Source of the DNA: Streptomyces griseofuscus
GTDB lineage: Bacteria; Actinomycetota; Actinomycetes; Streptomycetales; Streptomycetaceae
Direction of reading: 5' to 3'
Assembly (NCBI RefSeq): GCF_014673495.1
Contig: NZ_CP051006.1
Coordinates: 2,046,001 to 2,110,000, forward strand
Length of the DNA: 64,000 bases
This document shows positions 44,727 to 53,645 of this stretch, one piece after another (the stretch's first letter is position 1; every line of letters starts with the position of its first letter). Below the pieces are notes generated by a model. That model was not told where the DNA came from, did no database searches, and saw only the letters and a program-made list of their open reading frames with translations. The position numbers and the translations under genes were made by a program.

Positions 44727-47570
44727 CTAGATGCTCTCCCACTGGTCGAGGATGTCGTCCGTGCTGTCCGCAGCCTCCGTGCCGGCGGCCGGCTGCGGGG
44801 TGGCCTCCTGCGGGGACAGCTCGGCCCAGATCACCTTGCCGCGGGCGGTGTAGCGGGTGCCCCAGCGGGAGGCCAGCTGGGCGACGAGGAACAGGCCCCG
44901 GCCGCCCTCGTCGGTGGCTGCCGCCCGGCGCGGGTGCGGGGCGGTGCTGCTGCCGTCGGCGACCTCGCAGATCAGGCCCCGGTCGTGCAGGAGGCGGACG
45001 CGGATGGGCGGGGAGCCGTAGCGGACCGCGTTGGTGATCAGCTCGCTGAGGATCAGCTCGGCGGTGTAGCCGACGTCACCGAGGCCCCAGGCCTCCAGCG
45101 TGGCGGCGCACTCGGCGCGGACCGGGCCCACGGCCGCCGGATCGCGCGGCACCTCCCACTCGGCGACATGCTCGGGGCCCAGCAGCCGGGTCCGGGCCAC
45201 CAGCAGGGCGACGTCGTCGATCGGGCGGGCGGGCAGCACCGCGTCCAGGACGGCCGTGCACAGCGCCTCGGGGCCGTGTCCCGCCGAGTCCGCCAGGGTG
45301 TCGCGCAGCAGGTCGAGACCCTCGCCGATGTCCCGCTGCCGGTCCTCCAGCAGCCCGTCGGTGTACAGCACCAGGTACGAGCCCTCGGGCAGCTCAAGTT
45401 CCAGCGTCTCCACCGGCATGCCGTCGCCGAGGCCCAGCGGCGGGGAGACCGGCACATCGGGGTAGGTGGCGGTGCCGTCGGGCAGGATGAGCGCGGGGCC
45501 GGGGTGGCCGGCCCGCGCGATGGTGACGCGCCCGGCGACCGGGTCGTAGAGCGCGTACAGACAGCTGGCGCCGGTGACGTTCGCGATGCTGTCGCGCGCG
45601 ACCCGGCCGTCCCGCAGCAGCCCCTCGAACTCCCCCGCGCCCTGGACGTCGCCCCGCTCGTCGCTGTCGATGCGGCTGACCAGTTCGTCCAGGTGGACGA
45701 GGAGTTCGTCGGGGCTGAGGTCGAGGGCGGAGAAGTTGGTGACGGCGGTGCGCAGCCGGCCCATGGTGGCCGCCGCGTGCAGACCGTGCCCCACGACATC
45801 GCCGACGACCAGGGCCACCCGGGCGCCCGGCAGCGGGATGACGTCGAACCAGTCGCCGCCCACCCCGGCCTGCGCGGGCAGATAGCGGTAGGCCACCTCC
45901 AGCGCGGACTGGTCGGGGACGCCGCGCGGCAGCAGGCTGCGCTGGAGGGTGACGGCGGTGGTGTGCTCGCGGGTGTAGCGGCGGGCGTTGTCGATGGCGA
46001 CCGCGGCCCGGGCCACCAGCTCCTCGGCGACCGCCTGGTCCTCCTCCTCGAACGGCTCGGTCTGCGCGGTGCGCCAGAAGCTCGCCACGCCCATCAGGAC
46101 GCCCCGGGCGCGCACCGGTACCACCAGCATCGAGCGGATGCCGTGGGCGAGGATGCGGTCCGCGTTGTCGGGGTCGTTCTGCTCCCAGCCGCCGTCGTTG
46201 CGCAGATCGGGCTCCAGGACCGGGGTGCCGGTGCCCAGGCCGATGGCCTGCGGGGTCTGGGAGGCGAAGTCCACGAGGGTGCCGACGGGGTACAGCGGGT
46301 GGTCGGAGTCGATGCCCGAGAGAGCCGTACGACGCATCATCGTGCCCTCGGGCTCACCGCCGCGCAGGACCGAGTCGAGCAGGTCCACACAGGCGTAGTC
46401 GGCGAACCGGGGCACGGTGAACCGGGTCAGCTCCTCGGCCGTGCGCTCCACGTCGAGGGTGGTGCCGATGCTGCTCATGGCGTCGTACAGCAGCCGCAGC
46501 CGCCGCTGGGCGACGGCGGCGCGCCCGGCGACGGCCCGCAGCTCGGTGGTGTCGCGCAGGGTGACGATGCTGGAGGGCCGGCAGCCGTGCGGCGCGGTCG
46601 GGCGGACGCTCACCGCGAGCAGCCGGTCGCCGGCCTCGCACACCTCGTCCGTGACCGGGCGGGTGCTGGACAGCAGCGAGGCGAGGGACGGCGCGAGCCC
46701 GAGATCGGTCAGTTGCCGGCCCTCGGCGTCCTCGGGAAGGCCGAGCAGCCGCCGGGCCTCGTCGTTGCTGAGCAGCAGGGTGCCGTCGGCGGCGACGATG
46801 AGGACGCCCTCACGGGCGGCGTGCAGCACGGCGTCGTGGTGGTCGTACATCCGGCGCAGCTCGGTCGGTTCCAGGCCCCGCGTCTGCCGTCGCAGCCGCC
46901 GGTTGACCAGGGCGATGCCGGCCGTCGCCAGCAGGAGCGCGCCGCCGCCGGAGGCGAGCAGCAGGGGCAGCTGCCGGATGACCTGGTGGTGGATGTTGTG
47001 CACGGTGATGCCGGCGGTGACCAGTCCGACGACCCTGGCGTGCTCGCCGAGGACGGGCACGGTGGACTCCACGGCCACCCCGATGGGGGTGTTCAGGGTG
47101 TAGGTGCGCGGGTGTCCGTGCAGCGGCTGCGCGTAGTTGCCGATCACGTGCCTGCCGATGAGGTGGGCGTTGGGGTGGGTCCAGCGGATGCCGGCCGGGC
47201 TGAACGCCACGAGGTAGTCGATGCCGGTCTCCTTGCGCACCTGCTCGGCACGGGGTTGCAGCAGGGCGGAGGGGTCCGGCGAGTCCATCGCGGCCAGTGT
47301 GCCGGGGGCGTGGGCGAAGCCGGCGGCGGCGGCGAAGGTGCGTTGCCGCGCCTCGTTCACACCGGCCTGCCTGGCCTGGACCACCAGGACGGTGCCGGCC
47401 GCCACGCCGAACAGCAGCAGGATGATCAACTGGAGCACGAACATCTGTCCGGCGACGCTCCGGGCACCGGACGGCAGCCACCTGAACCGACCGGAGTCGG
47501 CGGCAGCGGGGGACGCTCCGGCCGGGGCGGAAGCGTCCCACCCCGAAAACAGGCCGAAACGCCTCTTCAT
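44727..47570 (-). CDS. SpoIIE-type PP2C phosphatase with sensor, PAS, GAF and HATPase domains
   Basis: A 947-residue membrane signalling protein. Two hydrophobic helices (about 43-65 and 205-228) frame an extracellular CACHE/sCache-like sensor (TGIDYLVAFSPAGIRWTHPN). Next come a PAS domain (REGVLIVAADGTLLLSNDEA), a GAF domain, then a SpoIIE phosphatase with its metal aspartates in VVGDVVGHG, LYTDGLLEDR and IDDVALLVAR. The C-terminus is an RsbW-like HATPase (LSELITNAVRYG). It should dephosphorylate an anti-anti-sigma factor and may also phosphorylate one, coupling an outside signal to a sigma factor. The partner is not in the window. Confidence 0.9.
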   Translation of the reverse strand: MKRRFGLFSGWDASAPAGASPAAADSGRFRWLPSGARSVAGQMFVLQLIILLLFGVAAGTVLVVQARQAGVNEARQRTFAAAAGFAHAPGTLAAMDSPDPSALLQPRAEQVRKETGIDYLVAFSPAGIRWTHPNAHLIGRHVIGNYAQPLHGHPRTYTLNTPIGVAVESTVPVLGEHARVVGLVTAGITVHNIHHQVIRQLPLLLASGGGALLLATAGIALVNRRLRRQTRGLEPTELRRMYDHHDAVLHAAREGVLIVAADGTLLLSNDEARRLLGLPEDAEGRQLTDLGLAPSLASLLSSTRPVTDEVCEAGDRLLAVSVRPTAPHGCRPSSIVTLRDTTELRAVAGRAAVAQRRLRLLYDAMSSIGTTLDVERTAEELTRFTVPRFADYACVDLLDSVLRGGEPEGTMMRRTALSGIDSDHPLYPVGTLVDFASQTPQAIGLGTGTPVLEPDLRNDGGWEQNDPDNADRILAHGIRSMLVVPVRARGVLMGVASFWRTAQTEPFEEEDQAVAEELVARAAVAIDNARRYTREHTTAVTLQRSLLPRGVPDQSALEVAYRYLPAQAGVGGDWFDVIPLPGARVALVVGDVVGHGLHAAATMGRLRTAVTNFSALDLSPDELLVHLDELVSRIDSDERGDVQGAGEFEGLLRDGRVARDSIANVTGASCLYALYDPVAGRVTIARAGHPGPALILPDGTATYPDVPVSPPLGLGDGMPVETLELELPEGSYLVLYTDGLLEDRQRDIGEGLDLLRDTLADSAGHGPEALCTAVLDAVLPARPIDDVALLVARTRLLGPEHVAEWEVPRDPAAVGPVRAECAATLEAWGLGDVGYTAELILSELITNAVRYGSPPIRVRLLHDRGLICEVADGSSTAPHPRRAAATDEGGRGLFLVAQLASRWGTRYTARGKVIWAELSPQEATPQPAAGTEAADSTDDILDQWESI

Positions 47571-47745
47571 GATGCATTTCTAGCATTCACCGAGGAGGGG
47601 GACACGGCGCGACCTGCCGGGGCCCCGCCGGATACGGGCCGAGCCGCACCGGCCGGGGCCGGTCGGACAGCGGGAATGGGGCGGCAGGAGTCGGGCGTAC
47701 GGGCTGCGCCACCCGGGTCCGGCCGGGTGGCGCGGCCCGCGGCCG

Positions 47746-48840
47746 TCACGTCCAGCGGCCCTGCTTGGCCTGCATCGCGGCGCGGCCCTCGGCGCCCTTG
47801 CGCTTCCAGTCGCGGCGGATCTCGGCGCGCAGGCGGGCGTCGGTCTTGGCCACGATCCACTGGTTCTCGCGGATCAGTTTGCGGTAGCTCTCCAGGCGGC
47901 GGACGGGCAGTTCCCCGCCGTCCACCGCGGCGCGCACCGCGCAGCCCGGTTCGCTCTCGTGGGCGCAGTCGTGGAAGCGGCACCGCTCGGCCAGTTCCTC
48001 GATCTCGGCGAACACCTGTCCGACCCCGCTCTGGGCGTCGTACAGGCCGACCCCGCGCAGCCCCGGGGTGTCGATCAGGACCCCGCCGCCGGGCAGGGCG
48101 AGCAGATTGCGGGTGGTGGTGGTGTGCCGCCCCTTGCCGTCGACGTCCCGGGCGGCCCGTACGTCCATCACGTCCTCGCCGATCAGCGCGTTGGCCAGCG
48201 TGGACTTGCCCGCGCCGGACTGGCCGAGCAGCACGGAGGTGCCGTTGCCGACGAGGGCGCGCAGGATGTCGAGGCCGTCGCCGCAGTGCGCGCTGGCGGC
48301 GACCACGGGTACGCCGGGCGCGGTGTTCTCGACGTCCTGTACGAGGTGGGCCAGGGTGACCGGATCGGTCACCAGGTCGGCCTTGGTGAGTACGACCACG
48401 GGCTGCGCCCCGGACTCCCACGCGAGGGCGAGGAAGCGTTCGACACGGCCGAGGTCGAGTTCGACGGCGAGGGACACGGCGACGACGGCGTGGTCGACGT
48501 TGGCCGCGAGGATCTGGCCGTCGGACCGCTTGGAGGAGGTGGACCGCACGAAGGCGGTGCGGCGCGGCAGATACGCCCGGACGTACCGGGGGTTGCCGCC
48601 CGCCTCGACGGCGACCCAGTCGCCGGTGCAGACGACCCGCATGGGGTCGTGCGGGGTGACGAACGCGGTGTCGGCGCGGACGGCGCCGTCGGCGGTGACC
48701 ACGTCGCACTGGCCGCGGTCGACCCGTACCACCCGGCCGGGCAGCAGCCCTTCGCGGGCGTAGGGGGCGAACGCGTCGGCCCAGTCGTCGTCCCAGCCGT
48801 AGGGAGTCAGGGCGGAATACACAGCGGAGCTGGAAGTCAA
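47746..48840 (-). CDS. rsgA: Ribosome small-subunit-dependent GTPase A
   Basis: A 364-residue circularly permuted GTPase that assists late 30S ribosome maturation. An N-terminal OB fold is followed by G4 (VVLTKADL), then G1 (LLGQSGAGKST) and G3 (IDTPGLRGVG), the order diagnostic of RsgA. The C-terminal zinc site is CRFHDCAHESEPGCAV. The likely start is TTG at 48840, with GAAGGG at suitable distance; a later in-frame GTG lacks a ribosome binding site. A 23-codon ORF ends 57 bases upstream on the same strand, so coupling between the two is possible. Confidence 0.92.
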   Translation of the reverse strand: MTSSSAVYSALTPYGWDDDWADAFAPYAREGLLPGRVVRVDRGQCDVVTADGAVRADTAFVTPHDPMRVVCTGDWVAVEAGGNPRYVRAYLPRRTAFVRSTSSKRSDGQILAANVDHAVVAVSLAVELDLGRVERFLALAWESGAQPVVVLTKADLVTDPVTLAHLVQDVENTAPGVPVVAASAHCGDGLDILRALVGNGTSVLLGQSGAGKSTLANALIGEDVMDVRAARDVDGKGRHTTTTRNLLALPGGGVLIDTPGLRGVGLYDAQSGVGQVFAEIEELAERCRFHDCAHESEPGCAVRAAVDGGELPVRRLESYRKLIRENQWIVAKTDARLRAEIRRDWKRKGAEGRAAMQAKQGRWT

Positions 48841-48897
48841 GGGAGACCCTTCAAGGGGTGGCCCCGGACGGGAGCGGTCGTCTGCGACGCGCTCGGG

Positions 48898-48969
48898 TCA
48901 GCCGGTGGCCACGGAGGTGGACTCGGGGAGTTCCTGGATGCGGGCAGCGCCCGGCGCAGTGACAGCCAT
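48898..48969 (-). CDS. 23-residue peptide ORF with strong ribosome binding site
   Basis: An ATG at 48969 opens a 24-codon frame whose peptide begins MAVTAPGAARIQ and ends ELPESTSVATG. GAGGAGGTG lies eight bases before the start, one of the best ribosome binding sites in the window. A TAGGGT hexamer at about 49036-49041 on the minus strand could be a -10 box. The stop lies 57 bases before the rsgA start. No family is recognised. It may be a leader peptide for rsgA, an independent small protein or a precursor peptide. The evidence is the start context alone. Confidence 0.5.
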   Translation of the reverse strand: MAVTAPGAARIQELPESTSVATG

Positions 48970-49069
48970 CGTCGACACCTCCTCTTCCGCGCTCGCTCGT
49001 CGGCGGCCGGCGGCCGCCTCACGAAGTGGTTCCCACCCTAGGACGGCACCGGCCGCGCGTGCCACCGAA

Positions 49070-51325
49070 TTAACGCGCCCCCGCCGACAGGGCCGCGGCG
49101 GCGCGTTGCCGGGCCTCCTCGTCCAGCGCCATGCCCCGCCAGCCGCCCCCGTCGCAGAGCCGTTCGTCCCGGTCCCGGCAGGCGCGCAACAGCGGTGCGA
49201 GGGCGCGGGCTTCGGGGCCCAGGTCGGTGAGTGCCCGCAGCGCGGCCAGCTCGATCGGGGAGTAGGCGGCGCCCGGCCGTGTCTCCAGGACGCGTCCGAA
49301 CACCTGGAGGGCCAGGCCGCTGTCGCCGGTCACCCGCCGGTGGGCCCGGGCGACAGCGACGCTCTCATGGCTCCGCCACCGCCATTCGTTCGCGCGCAGC
49401 CACTGCTCGGGCCGGCGCATCCGGCTCGCCCCGGCGCCCGGTCCGAGCGCGGCCAGGCAGCGGGCCACGGCGCTCGCGAGCGCGGCCGTGTCCCGGATCG
49501 CCGCGGCCGCCGCCGCGGACCGCGGTCGGCCGGGTGTCTCCTCAACGCCTCGGCACAGCGCAGCCGTCGAGGTGAGCACCGCGTCCACCGTGCGCAGCAG
49601 CGCCGCCTCGTCACCGTCGACGGCGAAGCGGGTCCGGGCGACGGTGAGCGCGGTCAGACAGTGGTCCACCGGTCCGGGCGGGCGCGGTCGGGTGGGCGAA
49701 GTCACCGAGGCGGCGGAGGAGTCGGCGGGCGCGGTGGGGCACGTGGACAGTCCTGCCGACGCCGCGGCCAGGGCCGTGCGTTCCGCGCGTTCGAGGAGCG
49801 GGCGGCAGTGACCGGCCGCCGGTCCCAGCGCCTCGATGACGGTGCAGGCCGGGCGCGGGTGCCCGGCGGCCAGCAGCGCCGCCAGTTCGGGCAGCGCCTC
49901 GGCCGCCGCGGGGCCGCATGCCGCGAGGGCGTCGCACAGAAGGTGCAGCCGCGGGAGGTCCACCGGCGCGGTCGCGGCGCCGTCCGCGGGGCGACGCCCC
50001 GTCAGGCAGCGGGCCAGCGCGGAGCGCAGCGCGGGCACCAGCAGCGGTCCGTGGGCCGGCGCGCACGCCTCCAGGGCCTCCCGCAACGGCGGCCGGGTGA
50101 ACCAGTAGAAGTTCCCGCCGTAATGGGCGGAGGGCCCGAACCCGTCGTCCTCCTCGTGGTCCAGCGCATGCGTCAGGGCCAGTACGGCGCGTACGTCGCC
50201 GTGCCGGGCCAGTGCCCAGGCCGCGCGGAGCGCTGCGGGGCGGTGCGGATCGTCGAGCGCGGCGGCGAGGCGGTCGTCGAAGGCGGCACCGGCGTCGCCC
50301 GCCGCGGCCAGCAGGTCGGCGGCCCGCGCCCGGTTCTCCGGCTCGGGATCCTTGAGCGCCGCCCCGAGCAGCGGGACCAGCGCCGGGACGGCCGAGCGGC
50401 GGCGGAGCATCGCGTCACCGGCCGCCTGGAGCGCGCCGGTGCGCACCCGCGGGTACTCATGGCCGATCAGGGCGCGGACGATGTCCAGGTGGGCTGCCGG
50501 GTCGTCACCGCACAGGGCGCACAGGGCCGTCGCCAGATGCGCGCCGTCCTCGCGCCAGGCCGGGTAGGCGCGGCGGGGCGTGGCCGGTGCGAGGGCCGCG
50601 TCGAGGAGGTCCCGCCAGGTCGCGGCGGCCGGGTCGAGCCGCCGGGCCGCCGCCAGGCGGGCGAGCGTGAGCGCGTCCGCGTCCCTGCCGACCGCCTCGA
50701 CGAGGCGGCGTACGGCCGCGGTGAGCGGGGCGGCAGAAGGGAAGCCGGACGCGCGCGCCCCGGCCGCCGCCCGGGCGCCCGCCAGGCGCAGCGACACGCG
50801 CAGCGCGAGATCGGGCTCCACCGCGTCGCGGTCGGCCAGTGCCCGCGCGGCGTCCTGCGCGCGCGGCGACCAGCGGGCGTACTCCCACAGCAGATCGGCC
50901 ACGGCGGCACGGACCGCGGGGTCGGTGTCGTCCAGCAGCGCGACCAGGAGGTCGTGGCCGGCGATGAGCGCCACGCGGCAGGACCGCGCCTGCTCGTCCG
51001 AACTCCAGGGCTCACGCATGTCGTTGGGCAACGCCGCGAACCGGCCGAGCAGTTCCACGATCGCGGCCCGCAGGGGCAGACCGGGGGCGGCCGCGAGTTC
51101 CAGGAGGAAGGGCAGGGCCGCCGCGCCCGCCGAGTACACGGCGCCGCCCTGGTGGTAGATCGCGGAGTCCAGCTCGTCCAGGCGTTCCTCCCGCTCGGGG
51201 TCGGGCCCGGGCCGGGCCAGCGCGCGAAGGACCGCGGGGACGTCGGCGGCGGCGCCGTACGCGTGCGCGAGGTCCGCCCAGGGAACGGCGTCGAGGCCGT
51301 CGAGCGGCACCGGACCGGCTATCAC
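49070..51325 (-). CDS. HEAT-repeat protein
   Basis: A 751-residue all-helical protein with many Ala/Leu/Arg-rich HEAT-like pairs, for example HDLLVALLDDTDPAVRAAVA and LIGHEYPRVRTGALQAAGDA. No signal peptide, membrane segment or enzyme motif is seen. The GTG at 51325 follows GAAGGAG at five bases, which fixes the start; an earlier in-frame ATG has no support. HEAT solenoids act as protein scaffolds. It is upstream of the peptide ORF and rsgA on the same strand, and divergent from the aldolase operon across a 566-bp spacer. Function unknown. Confidence 0.82.
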   Translation of the reverse strand: MIAGPVPLDGLDAVPWADLAHAYGAAADVPAVLRALARPGPDPEREERLDELDSAIYHQGGAVYSAGAAALPFLLELAAAPGLPLRAAIVELLGRFAALPNDMREPWSSDEQARSCRVALIAGHDLLVALLDDTDPAVRAAVADLLWEYARWSPRAQDAARALADRDAVEPDLALRVSLRLAGARAAAGARASGFPSAAPLTAAVRRLVEAVGRDADALTLARLAAARRLDPAAATWRDLLDAALAPATPRRAYPAWREDGAHLATALCALCGDDPAAHLDIVRALIGHEYPRVRTGALQAAGDAMLRRRSAVPALVPLLGAALKDPEPENRARAADLLAAAGDAGAAFDDRLAAALDDPHRPAALRAAWALARHGDVRAVLALTHALDHEEDDGFGPSAHYGGNFYWFTRPPLREALEACAPAHGPLLVPALRSALARCLTGRRPADGAATAPVDLPRLHLLCDALAACGPAAAEALPELAALLAAGHPRPACTVIEALGPAAGHCRPLLERAERTALAAASAGLSTCPTAPADSSAASVTSPTRPRPPGPVDHCLTALTVARTRFAVDGDEAALLRTVDAVLTSTAALCRGVEETPGRPRSAAAAAAIRDTAALASAVARCLAALGPGAGASRMRRPEQWLRANEWRWRSHESVAVARAHRRVTGDSGLALQVFGRVLETRPGAAYSPIELAALRALTDLGPEARALAPLLRACRDRDERLCDGGGWRGMALDEEARQRAAAALSAGAR

Positions 51326-51891
51326 TGATACTCCTTCGCCGCTCTTGATTGACAACGCTGTCGTACGCCACCCTGTAACACGAATTTGAACGTTCGGTTT
51401 CGCGGACGAGTCCGGTGAGTATGCCATGGCGGCAGCCACCTGGAATCATCACCGATCATGATCGATACCAGTGCGAATTGCATCTTGGACGACTCGCGCA
51501 CCGATGCTGGACTTGACGCGTGACAGACCGCGCAGGTCAAACAGTCCCCACAGCAACGGTATATGGAAAGTAAATTTCTTCAATGAATTCGGCGTACTCG
51601 GCGAGCGGCCTTCGACTGCCATCTTCACCTTGCACTTTCCGCGCCGACACCGCTAGCATCCATTCCGCTTCAGGGGGCTCGGCCGGCGAAGTGACTACGC
51701 ATTAGCTGCGCCCCAAAAGAATTCCGGTTTCATCCGGCATTCTTGAATGCATCGATCTGGGCGACGGGGGACGGGGGAAATCGCCACCATGTGTCAGTTA
51801 TCCATTGACACCGATTTTTCGCTGCGGTGCACGATACGAACCACCATTCTCGCCCTCCCAGCCGCCACCTCGGACAGTCAACGGAGGAGAC
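51326..51891. promoter_or_regulatory. Long AT-richer spacer with promoter and dyad before aldolase operon
   Basis: This 566-bp spacer is clearly less GC-rich than the flanking genes and holds no gene I can support. TTGCAC (51630-51635) and TAGCAT (51654-51659) are 18 bp apart, a good housekeeping-type promoter pointing at the aldolase gene. That would give a leader of about 225 bases. Within the leader GCATTC-TT-GAATGC (51737-51750) is a perfect dyad, and TTGACA at 51805-51810 may mark a second promoter without a clear -10. Confidence 0.45.
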
Positions 51892-52827
51892 ATGGTCACC
51901 AATCTCGATGTGACGCTGCGAGACGGGGGATACCGCAACAACTTCGGCTTCACGCTCGAATACGCCCTGGAACACGCCAGGGAGAGCGTCGCGGCCGGTA
52001 TCGAATGGGTTGAGATCGGATACCGCAAGGGATCCTTCCAGCCCAAGCCGGGCCTCGGCCTGACGGGCCTGGGCGCCGACGAGTACATACGCGCCATGGC
52101 CGAGGTCATACCGCCCGAGCGGATCTGCATGATCCTGCACCCGAAGAACATCGAGGACGACGACCTCACCCAGATGTTCGAGGCCGGCGTACGGCTCGTC
52201 CGGTTCTGCCTGCCGTCCACGACGCCCGAGCCCGGTCTCGCCGTGCTCCGCAAGGCGGCGAACCTCGGCTTCACCACCACCGTGAACATCACCCGCGTCA
52301 GCCAGCTCGACCGGCGGCGCCTGGTGGAGCTCTCGGCGATGTCCGAGGACGCGGGCGCCGACGTGATCTATCTGGCGGACTCCAACGGCAGCCTGCTGCC
52401 GGACGAGGTCTCCCGCCTGGTCACCCTGGTGCGCTCGGTGACCCGTTCCGCGATCGGCCTGCACGCGCACAACAACCTGGGCCTGGCGCTCGCCAACTCC
52501 ATCGCGGCGGTCGACGCGGGCGCCACCTGGATCGACTCCTCGGTCCTCGGCATGGGCAAGGGCCCCGGCAACCTGATCACCGAGCAGTGGCTCGCCTATC
52601 TGGGCCGCGCCGGGCGCACCGACCGGTACGACCTCGGCCGGATCCTCACCCTCGCGCACCGCATGGAGTCCGAGATCGCCGAGGCGAGACCCTCGCTGCC
52701 GCTGCCCGACCTGGTCCTCGGCCACTTCGACCTCTCCGTCGAGGAGCGCGCCAAGCTGCCCGTGGACCACATGGGCGCCGCGTTCAGCGCCGCGCGCGAG
52801 CTGACCGGCCCGGTGGTCGCGGCATGA
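51892..52827 (+). CDS. DRE-TIM metallolyase-type aldolase (HMGL-like)
   Basis: A 311-residue TIM-barrel enzyme of the group that includes HMG-CoA lyase, isopropylmalate synthase and 4-hydroxy-2-oxovalerate aldolase. The catalytic Arg/Asp motif is DVTLRDGGYRNNF at residues 6-18, and the metal-binding histidines are in IGLHAHNNLGLA. Length fits the single-domain aldolases rather than the larger synthases with regulatory tails. It should make or break a C-C bond next to a 2-oxo acid using divalent metal. GGAGGAG precedes the ATG. It is the first gene of a five-gene overlapping operon. The substrate is unknown. Confidence 0.85.
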   Translation: MVTNLDVTLRDGGYRNNFGFTLEYALEHARESVAAGIEWVEIGYRKGSFQPKPGLGLTGLGADEYIRAMAEVIPPERICMILHPKNIEDDDLTQMFEAGVRLVRFCLPSTTPEPGLAVLRKAANLGFTTTVNITRVSQLDRRRLVELSAMSEDAGADVIYLADSNGSLLPDEVSRLVTLVRSVTRSAIGLHAHNNLGLALANSIAAVDAGATWIDSSVLGMGKGPGNLITEQWLAYLGRAGRTDRYDLGRILTLAHRMESEIAEARPSLPLPDLVLGHFDLSVEERAKLPVDHMGAAFSAARELTGPVVAA

Positions 52828-53645
52828 CCTCGCCGGCCACGACACCGCTGCGGCCCCCGGTCGCCGTGCACCTGGGCGAGGCGGGCGCGCCCCGCACCGC
52901 CTGTGTGCTCGCGCCCGTCATGGCCCGCTGGGACCGGGGGGCCTTCTTCGAGCCCGTCGCCGAGGCGCTGGTGACGACCGGTCACCGGGTGACGGTGTAC
53001 GACACCCTGTCGCTGCTGCGCGACGGGGACGACCTCGCGGCCCTCGCCGACCGGTGGGCGCAGGTGCTGCGCGCCGAGGAGCCCGACGTCCTGGTGGGCA
53101 ACGCCCTGGGCGGCGCCGTCGTCCAGCGACTCCTCGACCGGCCCTGGACGCATCGGGCGGATGTCGTCCTGCTGTCCTCCCCCACGGTCGCCGACGAGGT
53201 GCTCGACGCGACCCTGGAGCGCATCGCGGCGGCCGTGGCCGGGCGGGGCACGACCGCCGCGCTCGACCTGCTGCACGAGGTGGTCCGCGGCCCGGCTGAT
53301 CCCGCGCCCGTACCGGCCCCGGCCGGCCCGCGGGACACCCCGGACAGCGAGCGGGACGGCGAGGACGACCCGCTGTACGGGTGGCGCCTGGCCACCGGTC
53401 TGCGCCTGCTGCACCGCGCCGATGTCCAAAGCCAGGTCGAGGCGTTCCCCGGCAGGCTGTTGCACGTCTACGGCGAGGAGTCGAAGCTCGTGGGCAGGCA
53501 GCACCTCGCAACCGGCCCCGGGCACCGCAGCGTCGGCATTGCGGGGGCGGGCATGCGCCCCCACGCCGACCGGCCGGAGGCCACCCGGCGGGCCGTCGCC
53601 GCGTTCCTGGCACCACAGCAGAAGAAGAGGATCCATGACCAGTAA
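52824..53645 (+). CDS. Alpha/beta-hydrolase-like protein without nucleophile serine
   Basis: A 273-residue protein with an alpha/beta-hydrolase layout: PEPVAEAL-like helix, TGHRVTVYDTLSL strand, then the elbow GNALGGAVVQRLL at about 92-104. The elbow reads G-N-A-L-G-G, so alanine (residue 94) replaces the nucleophile serine. A His in MRPHADRPEA near the end is at the place of the catalytic His. It is thus probably not a normal esterase; it could be a lyase-like or binding member of the fold. It overlaps the aldolase gene by ATGA and the next gene by 11 bp. The substrate is unknown. Confidence 0.72.
   Translation: MTSPATTPLRPPVAVHLGEAGAPRTACVLAPVMARWDRGAFFEPVAEALVTTGHRVTVYDTLSLLRDGDDLAALADRWAQVLRAEEPDVLVGNALGGAVVQRLLDRPWTHRADVVLLSSPTVADEVLDATLERIAAAVAGRGTTAALDLLHEVVRGPADPAPVPAPAGPRDTPDSERDGEDDPLYGWRLATGLRLLHRADVQSQVEAFPGRLLHVYGEESKLVGRQHLATGPGHRSVGIAGAGMRPHADRPEATRRAVAAFLAPQQKKRIHDQ

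Noticed and set aside
48837..49022. 61-codon minus-strand ORF overlapping the peptide ORF
   Set aside because: It lacks a ribosome binding site, whereas the 23-codon frame in another phase has a near-perfect one.
51322..51656. Short ORFs in the spacer before the aldolase operon (72 and 61 codons)
   Set aside because: No ribosome binding site, no recognisable motif and a composition unlike neighbouring genes.
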